DNA of 46,563 nt from Clostridiales bacterium (lineage in GTDB: Bacteria; Bacillota; Clostridia; Oscillospirales; CAG-272). The stretch spans positions 1-46,563 of the forward strand of contig JAILLB010000002.1 of the NCBI GenBank assembly GCA_024693345.1. Reading direction: 5' to 3'. The notes below the pieces were generated by a model. The model was given only the letters and a program-made list of their open reading frames with translations, was not told where the DNA came from and did no database searches. Positions within the stretch are counted from its first letter, which is position 1, and each line of letters opens with the position of its first letter. Both the position numbers and the translations under genes were made by a program. Of this stretch, positions 1 to 7,851 are shown piece after piece.

Positions 1-149
1 GACTGATAAATCTCAACTTCAACGCCAATTTTCTCGCAATATTTTTTTATTCTTTCCGTCAGAGTGCTATAAGTTTCTATTCCGTATATGTCGGGCTCTC
101 TCACTCCGAGCATATTGATGTTCGGCCCATTAATTACCAGTATTTTCAT
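1..149 (-). CDS. aroQ: 3-dehydroquinate dehydratase, type II (partial, 3' end outside window)
   Basis: Converts 3-dehydroquinate to 3-dehydroshikimate in the shikimate pathway. Only the first 49 codons are visible. They read MKILVINGPNINMLGVREPD, the hallmark N-terminus of the small dodecameric type II enzyme, followed by an IYG that holds the tyrosine usually acting as base. The ATG (149-147) overlaps the TGA of the upstream aroE-aroK gene in an ATGA, so translation is probably coupled. Last visible gene of the aromatic operon. The family is clear; whether the rest is intact cannot be seen. Confidence 0.93.
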   Translation of the reverse strand, partial: MKILVINGPNINMLGVREPDIYGIETYSTLTERIKKYCEKIGVEVEIYQ

Positions 150-1378
150 CTTGCCAAATTATAAATCCTATCTGCAGTTTCTTCTACCGTTCCGTCTCCC
201 GGAATTATACTGTCAGCAGTAGATCTGTAAATAGCAATCCTTTCGTTATATCTCATTTTCAAAGAATCATATGAAGATGACAAAGGTCTATCGTCAGTCG
301 GTTGAAGTTTTTCAAGAGAACGATTAAGGAAATATATTCTTCCGTTTATCTTCATTTTCTCAACATTTTCAGCCCTTAATACTGCACCACCGCCTGTCGC
401 GATTACGCAACCGGTTCTTGTCGATGTTTCAGCAACAACAACTGATTCTGCTTCTCTGAACTGATTCTCTCCATACTTTTTTATGTAATCACCGGCAGAC
501 ATTCCGTTTTTTTCTTCAAAGTAATCATCCAAATCGATGAATTCCTTATTCAGTTTTTTGGCCAACATTTTTCCGACTGTTGTTTTTCCTGATCCAGGCA
601 TTCCGGTCAGAACTATATTCAGTTTGTCCATGTATACGGCTCTGTACAGTTTCTGAGTTGTTCCGTAAGGATAACTCTTACCCATAAAGAGTTCAGAACT
701 CTTGACAGCTTGTGAGACAAGCATGTACAAACCATTGCAGGCACTGACTCCGAGTTTGGTTGTTCTTATGACAAGTTTTGTTTTGAGAGGGTTGTAAATT
801 ACATCAACAACACCTCTGAGTTTCAAAAACAAACCGGGATCAATCGGAATATCATCGGTATTAGGATACATTCCCACTGGAGTTGTATTGATGACATAGT
901 CGACATCTTTGAATTTGTCTTTTTGATCGTAAGTCAAAACTCCTTCCTTAGCTTTTCTTCCGACCTTCAATATTTTTGATGCACCGAGACTCCTGCAAAC
1001 ACATTCGGCTGTCTTACATGTTCCGCCTGTGCCAAGTATGAGTACCTTCCTTCCGGTAAGGCTCATGTTGTTTGTCATGATGAGATCTCTCAGACCATAG
1101 AAATCCGTATTGTATCCGTACAGTTTTCCGTCAACATTGACAATCGTGTTGACTGCCCCCATATCCTTTGCCTCACTGCTGATAAAGTCGAGGTACGGAA
1201 TTACTTTTTCTTTGTATGGTATTGTAACGTTGATGCCCTTGAAGTCCTTTTTCAGCATGAAATCTCCGAGTTCATCTTTAGGAATTTCGACTATCTCATA
1301 CTCCTTGTTTCCGAGCATCTCGTGAATTTCTTTTGAAAAGCTGTGACCCAGTTTTTCACCTATGAGTCCGTATTTCAT
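146..1378 (-). CDS. aroE-aroK: Shikimate dehydrogenase - shikimate kinase fusion
   Basis: A 410-residue two-domain protein. Residues 1 to about 245 are shikimate dehydrogenase (dehydroshikimate + NADPH to shikimate). They carry NVTIPYKEKV with the catalytic Lys56, YNTDF with Asp92, and a dinucleotide loop LGTGGTCKTA. Residues 250-410 are shikimate kinase, with Walker A GMPGSGKT (about 259-266), the substrate motif IDLDDYFE, ATGGGA and a lid arginine in DDRPL. Met250 could be an old independent kinase start, but the reading frame is continuous, so this is one polypeptide doing consecutive steps. It overlaps aroC upstream and aroQ downstream by 4 bases each. No damaged motif is seen. Confidence 0.95.
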   Translation of the reverse strand: MKYGLIGEKLGHSFSKEIHEMLGNKEYEIVEIPKDELGDFMLKKDFKGINVTIPYKEKVIPYLDFISSEAKDMGAVNTIVNVDGKLYGYNTDFYGLRDLIMTNNMSLTGRKVLILGTGGTCKTAECVCRSLGASKILKVGRKAKEGVLTYDQKDKFKDVDYVINTTPVGMYPNTDDIPIDPGLFLKLRGVVDVIYNPLKTKLVIRTTKLGVSACNGLYMLVSQAVKSSELFMGKSYPYGTTQKLYRAVYMDKLNIVLTGMPGSGKTTVGKMLAKKLNKEFIDLDDYFEEKNGMSAGDYIKKYGENQFREAESVVVAETSTRTGCVIATGGGAVLRAENVEKMKINGRIYFLNRSLEKLQPTDDRPLSSSYDSLKMRYNERIAIYRSTADSIIPGDGTVEETADRIYNLAR

Positions 1379-2487
1379 GTATTGTCTCCGGAATTAAGTA
1401 TATTTGGAAAATTTGTGCCGTATTTTTGTGCAAGTAAATCGCAAACAGTAATAGCGGCAAGGGCATTTATTACGTGGCATGCTCTGTGAACAATGCACGG
1501 ATCATGTCTTCCCTTTATGGACAGCTGACAATCTTCCTGTTTTTTGATGTCAATAGTATTTTGGGTCTTTCCAATCGAAGGCGTCGGTTTAATGGCACAA
1601 CTGAATGTCACAGGCATTCCGTTTGTTATACCTCCGTTTATTCCACCATTGTTGTTGGTCTTCGTGACTACGTTTCCATCCGAATACCTGAACTCATCAT
1701 TTGCCTGACTGCCAAGCATATCCGAAATGGCAAAGCCTGAACCGAACTCAACGCCCTTAACTGCGGGAATTGAAAACATTGCGTGTGAAATTGCACTTTC
1801 GACCGAATCAAAAAATGGCTCACCGATTCCGCACGGCACATTCAAGACAGCAGTTTCAGTAATTCCGCCCACGGAATCCATATCCTTTGATGCTCTCTCT
1901 ATCTGTTTTTTCATCTTTTCTTCCGCATCTTTATCCAAAGCAGGAAAATCCAGAGATGACAAAACGTCAACATCGTCTTCAATGTTTTCAAAAGACCTGT
2001 CGCTGACACCCGCACACTTCTTGATATGTGTACCAATCTTGATGTTCACTGCATCAAGTTCAGCCTGTGCAATTGCTCCTGCAGCAACAAGTGCTGCTGT
2101 AAGGCGTCCGGAAAAATGTCCGCCGCCTCTGTAGTCTTCAAAACCATTATACTTTATGTGAGCCGTATAGTCAGCGTGTGATGGTCTTACTCTTCCATCC
2201 ATCTCTTCATATACGGAATCATCAACATCCTCATTCTTTATAACTACACATATGGGAGTTCCGGTTGTATATCCGTTGAAAATTCCGCTTACTATTTCAA
2301 ATCTGTCCTTTTCACTTCTGGAAGTTGAAATGCTGCCTTTGGGACGTCTTTTCTCCAGAGCTTCTTCTACTCTTTTTTCTTCAATTCTAATGCCTGGAGC
2401 AATGCCATCAAGAACCGCACCTATAACTTTTCCGTGGCTTTCACCGAATAGTGTTATGGCTACGCTGTTACCGAATGTATTTTTCAT
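1375..2487 (-). CDS. aroC: Chorismate synthase
   Basis: 370 residues, the usual length. It converts 5-enolpyruvylshikimate-3-phosphate to chorismate using reduced FMN. Family signatures visible are GESHGKVIGAVLDGIAPG near the N-terminus, RRPKGSISTSR, YRGGGHFSGR (about 120-129) and GRHDPC with VHRA near the C-terminus. The ATG has a G-rich Shine-Dalgarno (GGGGG) four bases upstream, 9 bases after aroB. Its stop overlaps the start of aroE-aroK (ATGA). The EPSP synthase gene (aroA) and DAHP synthase are not in this window and must lie elsewhere. Confidence 0.97.
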   Translation of the reverse strand: MKNTFGNSVAITLFGESHGKVIGAVLDGIAPGIRIEEKRVEEALEKRRPKGSISTSRSEKDRFEIVSGIFNGYTTGTPICVVIKNEDVDDSVYEEMDGRVRPSHADYTAHIKYNGFEDYRGGGHFSGRLTAALVAAGAIAQAELDAVNIKIGTHIKKCAGVSDRSFENIEDDVDVLSSLDFPALDKDAEEKMKKQIERASKDMDSVGGITETAVLNVPCGIGEPFFDSVESAISHAMFSIPAVKGVEFGSGFAISDMLGSQANDEFRYSDGNVVTKTNNNGGINGGITNGMPVTFSCAIKPTPSIGKTQNTIDIKKQEDCQLSIKGRHDPCIVHRACHVINALAAITVCDLLAQKYGTNFPNILNSGDNT

Positions 2488-2496
2488 GCGTCCCCC

Positions 2497-3519
2497 TTAT
2501 CTGCTTCTCTTAACCGAAGATAATCTTTCGGATAATTCTTCGATTGACATCTCAGTTAAATTGTATTTTCCTATTGTTTCCACTGTTACTGCACTTATTC
2601 TTCCGTTTGCGGTTGCCTTTTTGTCATGGGCTATAGTCTTCAAAACCTTTCTTTGATCAAATGAGGCATCTGTCGGAAGTCCGATTCTCTTCAGTGCTTT
2701 TGTTATTTTTTCTTTTGCATCCCCGGAACTCATTGCGACCATACCGACAGCAACACATTCACCGTGATACAGTCCTTCTTTTCCTGATTCTTCTATGCCG
2801 TGACCAATAGTATGTCCGAAATTAAGAGATTTTCTTATGTTCTGTTCTTTTTCATCCTGTTCGACAATGGTCTTTTTAAGTTCAACAGACCTCTCGATGA
2901 TTATTCCGATATCGTTGTCATCATAATCACTCTTTGCCATGAAATCAAACAGAGCTTCATCAAATGTAGCTGCCATTTTTAACGCTTCGGCAAGTCCGCA
3001 TCTAATCTGTCTTTTATCCAGAGTTTTGAGAACCGTCGGATCTATTGTGACTCGTTTGGGCTGGTAAAAAGTTCCAAGTATATTTTTGACATTTTCAAAA
3101 TCCACACCAGTCTTGCCGCCCGATGATGAATCGACCATTGAAAGGAGTGTTGTCGGGAAATTATAGAAATCCACGCCTCTCATGTATATGGATGAAGCAA
3201 ATGCGGCCACGTCTCCGACCACCCCGCCTCCAACGGCACACACACAATCTTTTCTTGAAAAATTATGTTCAAGCATGAATTTGCAGATACTCATAATCGT
3301 TTCAATGTTCTTGTTCTCTTCGCCTTCAGGCATGACAAACAAGACAGATTTATCTTTTGCACATGACATGATCTTTTTTGAGTATTCTTCCGGAACACCT
3401 GAATCTGTCACAACAAGTACTCTGCCGTATTTTGTAAACAAATCTGAACAATCACTGAGTGAATCGTTTTCAATTAATATGTCATAACTGTTTTCGCCCA
3501 AATAAACTCTGGTTTTCAT
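2497..3519 (-). CDS. aroB: 3-dehydroquinate synthase
   Basis: 340 residues. Cyclises DAHP to 3-dehydroquinate with NAD and a divalent metal. Visible signatures are VGGGVVGDVAAFAS, RGVDFYNFPTTLL, DSSSGGKTGV, the zinc-ligand stretch NFGHTIGHGIE, and HGECVAVGM. I chose the ATG at 3519: it has AAGGA eight bases upstream and the protein then begins MKTRVYLGENSYDI. The frame is open further upstream (to 3576), but that would run into the end of pheA, and an ATG at 3525 sits too close to the Shine-Dalgarno. It lies 16 bases after the pheA stop. Confidence 0.95.
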   Translation of the reverse strand: MKTRVYLGENSYDILIENDSLSDCSDLFTKYGRVLVVTDSGVPEEYSKKIMSCAKDKSVLFVMPEGEENKNIETIMSICKFMLEHNFSRKDCVCAVGGGVVGDVAAFASSIYMRGVDFYNFPTTLLSMVDSSSGGKTGVDFENVKNILGTFYQPKRVTIDPTVLKTLDKRQIRCGLAEALKMAATFDEALFDFMAKSDYDDNDIGIIIERSVELKKTIVEQDEKEQNIRKSLNFGHTIGHGIEESGKEGLYHGECVAVGMVAMSSGDAKEKITKALKRIGLPTDASFDQRKVLKTIAHDKKATANGRISAVTVETIGKYNLTEMSIEELSERLSSVKRSR

Positions 3520-3535
3520 GCGCATTTTCCTTTTT

Positions 3536-4627
3536 CTATTTGTTTTGGTAAATTCCTGCCACTTTAAGTTTATCACAACAACCGGAAAGTGCCCTTAACA
3601 TGGCTTTTCCAGATTCACCTCTGATGTCGCCTTCAGCTTCAACAAAGAAATAATAGTTCCAGAGCAAATCTTTCATTGGTCTGCTTCTGAGAGTTCTCAT
3701 GTTGAAATCAAATGAGGAGACAATGCTCACTGCCTCTGCCAGTGCACCTGCTTCATTTCTTACTGTAAATGTGAGAATGAAGTTGTCTCCGCGATTTTTT
3801 CCTGCCACATCAGGCAGTGCTCTTGAGAAGACTCCGAATCTGGTTGTGTTTGCTCTCTGCTCGTTTATTATTGGGTCAAGAATGACCATGTCATAAAGAT
3901 CTGCTGCCTGTTCGCAACCGATTGCTGCAACTGTTTTGTCATTCAACTCTGAAACATATTTGATTGCTGCAGAAGTACTTGATGTCTCAACTGCCTCAAT
4001 CTTGTGCCTTTGAAGATATTTTGCACACTGAGATATTGCCTGAGGGTGACTGTATATCTTTTTCACATCACTGAGCGATGCACCTTTGACACCTATAAGC
4101 GACTGATTGATGGGCATATCATACATTGCTGTCACATACAGCGAACCGGAAAACAATAGGTCTGTGACCTGTCCAACTTCACCAGATGCACTATTCTCCA
4201 TAGGAAGTACTGCATAATCACAGTCACCTTTTACAACTGATTCATATGCGTCTATAAAAGTATCATATCTGCACTCTTTGCTGTCCGGGAAAAGATGCTT
4301 GACTGCAAAATATGCAAAAGCTCCTTTTTCTCCGCAAAAAGCCACTTTGGATCCTTCCGACAATGTGTGCTGATAATCGCATGAAATGTCTATAGTGCTG
4401 CGCAGAAAACGAACATAATACTGTCTGATTGTTTCGTCTTCTATTTTAGATGATAATCTCTCGATTATTTCATCTTCTCTTCTCTTATCCTTGATTGGAA
4501 GTCCGTGCTCTTTTTTGTATGCAGCTATCTGCTTTGCAGCTTCCATTCTGAGTTCGAAGAGTCTGCTCATCTCATCATCGATTTTATTTATCTGTTCTCT
4601 TGCATCGGTAAGTTCTTCTCTGCTCAT
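3536..4627 (-). CDS. pheA: Chorismate mutase - prephenate dehydratase (P-protein)
   Basis: 363 residues, three modules. Residues 1 to about 90 are an AroQ-type chorismate mutase helix bundle (R-x2-I-x2-I-D-x2 pattern, KIDDEMSRLFELR). About 100-280 is prephenate dehydratase, with AFCGEKGAFAYFA and NTTRFGVFSR holding the catalytic Thr. About 285-363 is an ACT regulatory domain. It channels chorismate to phenylpyruvate. The ACT motif that is ESRP in well-studied feedback-inhibited enzymes reads RSRP here, so phenylalanine control may differ. The start overlaps the aminotransferase stop (ATGA). Control by the Tyr/Phe leader upstream fits its role. Confidence 0.95.
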   Translation of the reverse strand: MSREELTDAREQINKIDDEMSRLFELRMEAAKQIAAYKKEHGLPIKDKRREDEIIERLSSKIEDETIRQYYVRFLRSTIDISCDYQHTLSEGSKVAFCGEKGAFAYFAVKHLFPDSKECRYDTFIDAYESVVKGDCDYAVLPMENSASGEVGQVTDLLFSGSLYVTAMYDMPINQSLIGVKGASLSDVKKIYSHPQAISQCAKYLQRHKIEAVETSSTSAAIKYVSELNDKTVAAIGCEQAADLYDMVILDPIINEQRANTTRFGVFSRALPDVAGKNRGDNFILTFTVRNEAGALAEAVSIVSSFDFNMRTLRSRPMKDLLWNYYFFVEAEGDIRGESGKAMLRALSGCCDKLKVAGIYQNK

Positions 4628-5823
4628 TTTCTCTCACCCGTCAATCTGTATTTTTCGGCCAGCTTTTTCCAGGCCTCTTCTGATGATTTAATCATCTTGT
4701 TTGAAACGCAGTAAGCGATTCGGACAAATCCAGGACATCCAAACTCATCGCTGCGAACCAATAGCAGTTCGAAATTTTTGGCCTCTTCGCAGAAATCTCT
4801 CGCATTTTCTGTCGGGGATTTGATGAAGATGTAAAACGCACCTTCAGGTTCTATATATTTAAATCCGCATTCATCAAGAATTCTCTTGATTTCACGTCTG
4901 TTTTTGTCGTATTCATCAATGCTTGACGTAGCACCCAATACTTCCGGAATCATTTTCTGGAACAAAACCGGAGCACAAACATAACCAAGTGCTCTTCCCG
5001 CCCCGCATATGGCCGAGAATATGTTGTCTCCGTCTTCGCATCTTTCACAAACACAAATATATCCTATTCTTTCACCCGGAAGCGAAAGTGATTTGCTGAA
5101 AGAGTAACAACTGATTGTGTTCTTTATAATCTTTGCAGTGTAAGGAACCGAACTCTCGTAAACAAGCTCTCTGTATGGTTCATCAGAAATCACATAAATT
5201 GGATGAGAGTACTGAAGCTCCTTTTCTGACAAAACACTTGACAGTTCAGCTAAGACCATGCTGGAATAAACTGCTCCTGTAGGATTGTTTGGGCTGTTCA
5301 GTATTATTCCTTTTGTGTGTTCATTTATGGCCTGACAGATAGCTGCAACATCCGGTTGCATGGTTTCTTTGTCACACATAACTTCAACCACTTTTGCACC
5401 GGTATGTTCGATGAATACTTTGTATTCCGGAAAATATGGCGCGAGAACGATTATTTCATCACCTTCACAGACCAACGCGTTGAGAGTAATGGTCAAAGAG
5501 GCAGCCGCTCCGCAGGTCATATATATCCTGCTGTAACTTTCATTGACTGCATATGTCTCGTTCAAGTATGAAGCAACAGCTTTTCTGACGTTGACATATC
5601 CCGGACCCGAAGAATATCCATGAAGTTCGGTCGGATCACTTTCCTGAATAAGTTTTTTGAGTGTTTCGTTTACCTTTTTGGGAGATGGTATGTTTGGATT
5701 TCCGAGACTGTAGTCAAAAACTTTGTCTTCGCCTATTTCTGCTTTTCTCTTTAATCCGTATTCAAATACCTCTCTTATTACGGAACTCTTGGTTCCGAGT
5801 TCAAGGTTCTTTTGAGAAATCAT
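4624..5823 (-). CDS. PLP-dependent class I aminotransferase (probably aromatic)
   Basis: 399 residues, fold type I. Signatures are SLGNPNIPSP near the N-terminus, NSPNNPTG (substrate/PLP contact), SDEPYRELVY with the PLP-binding Asp and Tyr, and SFSKSLSLPGERIGY with the Schiff-base Lys. A C-terminal arginine lies in GFVRIAYC. As first gene of an operon with pheA and the common shikimate genes, it most likely makes Phe (and perhaps Tyr) from the keto acid and glutamate. Aspartate aminotransferase activity is also possible, since the family cannot be split by sequence alone. The Shine-Dalgarno is CGGAGT. Preceded by a Tyr/Phe leader peptide and an attenuator. Confidence 0.9.
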   Translation of the reverse strand: MISQKNLELGTKSSVIREVFEYGLKRKAEIGEDKVFDYSLGNPNIPSPKKVNETLKKLIQESDPTELHGYSSGPGYVNVRKAVASYLNETYAVNESYSRIYMTCGAAASLTITLNALVCEGDEIIVLAPYFPEYKVFIEHTGAKVVEVMCDKETMQPDVAAICQAINEHTKGIILNSPNNPTGAVYSSMVLAELSSVLSEKELQYSHPIYVISDEPYRELVYESSVPYTAKIIKNTISCYSFSKSLSLPGERIGYICVCERCEDGDNIFSAICGAGRALGYVCAPVLFQKMIPEVLGATSSIDEYDKNRREIKRILDECGFKYIEPEGAFYIFIKSPTENARDFCEEAKNFELLLVRSDEFGCPGFVRIAYCVSNKMIKSSEEAWKKLAEKYRLTGERK

Positions 5824-5870
5824 TTTTTACTCCGATTACTAAGAATTATGCCACGGCATTAGTCCGCGGC

Positions 5871-5907
5871 AAAAAGTCGCGAGGTCATTGTTTGTCAGAC
5901 CTCGCGA
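5871..5907 (-). terminator. Attenuator terminator of the aromatic operon
   Basis: On the minus strand a perfect 10-bp stem, TCGCGAGGTC with GACCTCGCGA (5907-5898 and 5886-5877), and an 11-base loop is followed by five U (5875-5871). It sits 48 bases before the aminotransferase start and after a short Tyr/Phe-rich leader ORF. Its 5' arm (AGGTCTGAC, 5902-5894) can instead pair with GTCAGACTT (5955-5947) inside the leader ORF. The hairpin is therefore the terminator half of a classic attenuator and not a simple end of the importer operon. Confidence 0.85.
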
Positions 5908-5937
5908 TTGATAATCCAATTATGGCTTTTGAATTTA

Positions 5938-6000
5938 TCACTGTATAAGTCTGACGGAATTACAATTGTAATAAAATGTAAATCGATATGAATACTTCAT
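5938..6000 (-). CDS. Tyr/Phe-rich attenuation leader peptide (20 aa)
   Basis: A 20-codon ORF, MKYSYRFTFYYNCNSVRLIQ, with a strong Shine-Dalgarno GAGGGGAG (6015-6008) seven bases before the ATG. Six of residues 3-11 are Tyr or Phe (Y3, Y5, F7, F9, Y10, Y11), far above chance. The codons after them contain GTCAGACTT (5955-5947), complementary over 9 bases to the 5' arm of the terminator at 5907-5877. A ribosome stalled at Tyr10-Tyr11 would leave this segment free to form the antiterminator. A ribosome reaching the TGA (5940-5938) would cover it and let the terminator form. The peptide itself probably has no function beyond being translated. Confidence 0.85.
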   Translation of the reverse strand: MKYSYRFTFYYNCNSVRLIQ

Positions 6001-6062
6001 TGTAATTCTCCCCTCGAAATTCAGCATTTAAAAGCCTTTTTCACAATCGAAGGGATAGCAAA

Positions 6063-6854
6063 TTACAAAAGTGCTTTATCGCTCGCAAATTCTTCTCCTG
6101 AAGACTGGTTGAATTTTTCGAGCAACTCTTCAATTGTGAGATTCATTTTTTCTTCGCCTTTTATGTCAAGCAATATGTGTCCGTTGTTCATCATTATGAG
6201 TCTGTTGCCATGAGCAATGGCATCCTTCATATTGTGAGTCACCATCAATGTTGTGAGATGGTTTTCTCTTACAATTTTATCTGTTAAATCAAGAACAACT
6301 TTTGCTGTTTTTGGATCCAAAGCTGCGGTGTGTTCATCCAAAAGCAGTATTTTCGGACACTCAAGACTTGCCATAAGCAGTGTTATGGCCTGTCTTTGTC
6401 CTCCTGACAATAAACCCACTTTGCTTGTCATTCTGTTCTCGAGCCCAAGGCCCAATCCGGCAAGCAATTCTCTGTAGGTTTCTCTTTCTTTTCTTGTTAT
6501 GCCCCACTTAAGAGTATGCTTTTTACCTCTCCTTGCGGCAATTGCAAGATTTTCTTCTATGTTCATGTCGCTGGCGGTTCCATCATGTGGATCCTGGAAA
6601 ACGCGGCCCATATATTTCGCTCTTTTATACTCAGGCATTTTTGTTACATCTATGTCATCAAGCAAAATACTGCCGCTATCCGGTTTCCACAAGCCAGCAA
6701 CGAGGTTGAGCATGGTGCTTTTACCTGCACCATTGCTACCAATTACAGTCACAAAATCTCCATCATTCAATTTCAATGAAACGTCATTAATGGCAACTTT
6801 TTCATTTACAGTACCGGGATTGAAAACTTTTGTCACATTGCGTAATTCAAGCAT
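6063..6854 (-). CDS. ABC transporter ATP-binding protein (TrpZ-type, amino acid importer)
   Basis: 263 residues from the ATG at 6854. It has Walker A GSNGAGKST, Q-loop VFQDP, signature LSGGQRQA, Walker B ILLLDEHTAALD and the switch His in VTHN. The start is set by GGAGG eight bases upstream. That Shine-Dalgarno lies inside the last codons of the permease gene, which it overlaps by 8 bases, so the two are coupled. It powers the membrane importer encoded just upstream. No terminator is evident between its stop and the aromatic leader, so readthrough into the biosynthetic operon is plausible. Confidence 0.92.
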   Translation of the reverse strand: MLELRNVTKVFNPGTVNEKVAINDVSLKLNDGDFVTVIGSNGAGKSTMLNLVAGLWKPDSGSILLDDIDVTKMPEYKRAKYMGRVFQDPHDGTASDMNIEENLAIAARRGKKHTLKWGITRKERETYRELLAGLGLGLENRMTSKVGLLSGGQRQAITLLMASLECPKILLLDEHTAALDPKTAKVVLDLTDKIVRENHLTTLMVTHNMKDAIAHGNRLIMMNNGHILLDIKGEEKMNLTIEELLEKFNQSSGEEFASDKALL

Positions 6855-7785
6855 TTTCATCACCTCCAGCACCATTCTTTGAGTCTTTCTTAGCTTTGAC
6901 GGCTGGATCTAAGTATTTTTTCTTCAGATAAGGAATTCCGAGGAATATTGCCACTACAATTGCAGACAACATCTTCATTAAATCTGTATCCATACCAAGG
7001 CTTATTACTAACTGGTAAACGATGTAGTAAATAACGGCACCAAAAACAACTGAAGCAAGTCTCAATGCAAAATTACGAACTATTTTTGAGAATATTGCTT
7101 CACCTATTACAACTGCAGCAAGACCTATAACTATGGCACCACGCCCCATATTAATATCTGAAAATCCTTGATATTGTGACAAAAGTGCGCCAGAGAGAGC
7201 AACGAGTCCGTTTGAAAGCATAAGACCTATGACCTTATTGAGATTAACGTTGATTCCTTGCGCTCTACTCATTTTGAGGTTATTACCTGTTGCTCGGATT
7301 GCACTTCCGAGTTCAGTACCAAAGAACAGGTATAAAGCTATGATGATGAGTGCAACTATACCAAGAGTTTTTACAATTGCCCATACAGGGTCGCTTAATT
7401 TGATAATTACGTCATACTGTCTTGCGCTGACACTGATATTGGCTTTGCCTCCCATTATTTTGAGGTTTACTGACCATAAAATAAGTTGAGTCAGGATTCC
7501 GGAAAGTATCGGAGGGATACCAAGTCTTGTGTGAATCAGGCCTGTAATCAGCCCGGCAACCAATCCCGCAGCCAATGCCAAAAGCATGCCGACTATCATA
7601 GATCCGGCGCTTCCGTCCGAATTCAAGGCATAGATTGCCATAACCGCTCCTCCGGTTGCGAATGATCCGTCAACTGTCAAATCGGCTATATCAAGTATTC
7701 TGAATGTAATGTAGACACCGATAGCCATGATGGCCCAGACAAGTCCCTGGGCCACAGCTCCCGGCAATGCATTAATGAATGGCAT
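6847..7785 (-). CDS. ABC transporter permease (TrpY-type, branched-chain permease family)
   Basis: 312 residues, strongly hydrophobic, about eight to ten membrane spans, of the inner-membrane permease family that includes LivH and the TrpY group. The N-terminal stretch FRILDIADLTVDGSFATGGA and EAIFSKIVRNFALRLASVVFG are typical of that family. The C-terminus is short and charged (KAKKDSKNGAGGDENA) and overlaps the ATPase start. It sits between the lipoprotein and ATPase genes, so the three form one importer. The substrate is inferred from the T-box upstream to be an aromatic amino acid, more likely phenylalanine than tryptophan. Confidence 0.9.
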   Translation of the reverse strand: MPFINALPGAVAQGLVWAIMAIGVYITFRILDIADLTVDGSFATGGAVMAIYALNSDGSAGSMIVGMLLALAAGLVAGLITGLIHTRLGIPPILSGILTQLILWSVNLKIMGGKANISVSARQYDVIIKLSDPVWAIVKTLGIVALIIIALYLFFGTELGSAIRATGNNLKMSRAQGINVNLNKVIGLMLSNGLVALSGALLSQYQGFSDINMGRGAIVIGLAAVVIGEAIFSKIVRNFALRLASVVFGAVIYYIVYQLVISLGMDTDLMKMLSAIVVAIFLGIPYLKKKYLDPAVKAKKDSKNGAGGDENA

Positions 7786-7851
7786 AAAACATCCTCTAAA
7801 ACACCATCGGGCCCTGCAAGAAAGCCGGGCCCAACCGGATATATTTTTGAA

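Noticed and set aside
1110..1325. Many opposite-strand open frames throughout (this one is an example)
   Set aside because: They mirror the codon pattern of well-supported genes and have no ribosome binding sites or recognisable families.
3520..3576. Longer N-terminus for AroB starting at 3576
   Set aside because: It would overlap the end of pheA by about 40 bases and has no Shine-Dalgarno; 3519 fits both spacing and family length.
5871..5907. Reading the hairpin as the ordinary terminator of the importer operon
   Set aside because: It lies 156 bases past the ATPase stop, after a translated leader ORF, and shares an alternative pairing with that ORF.
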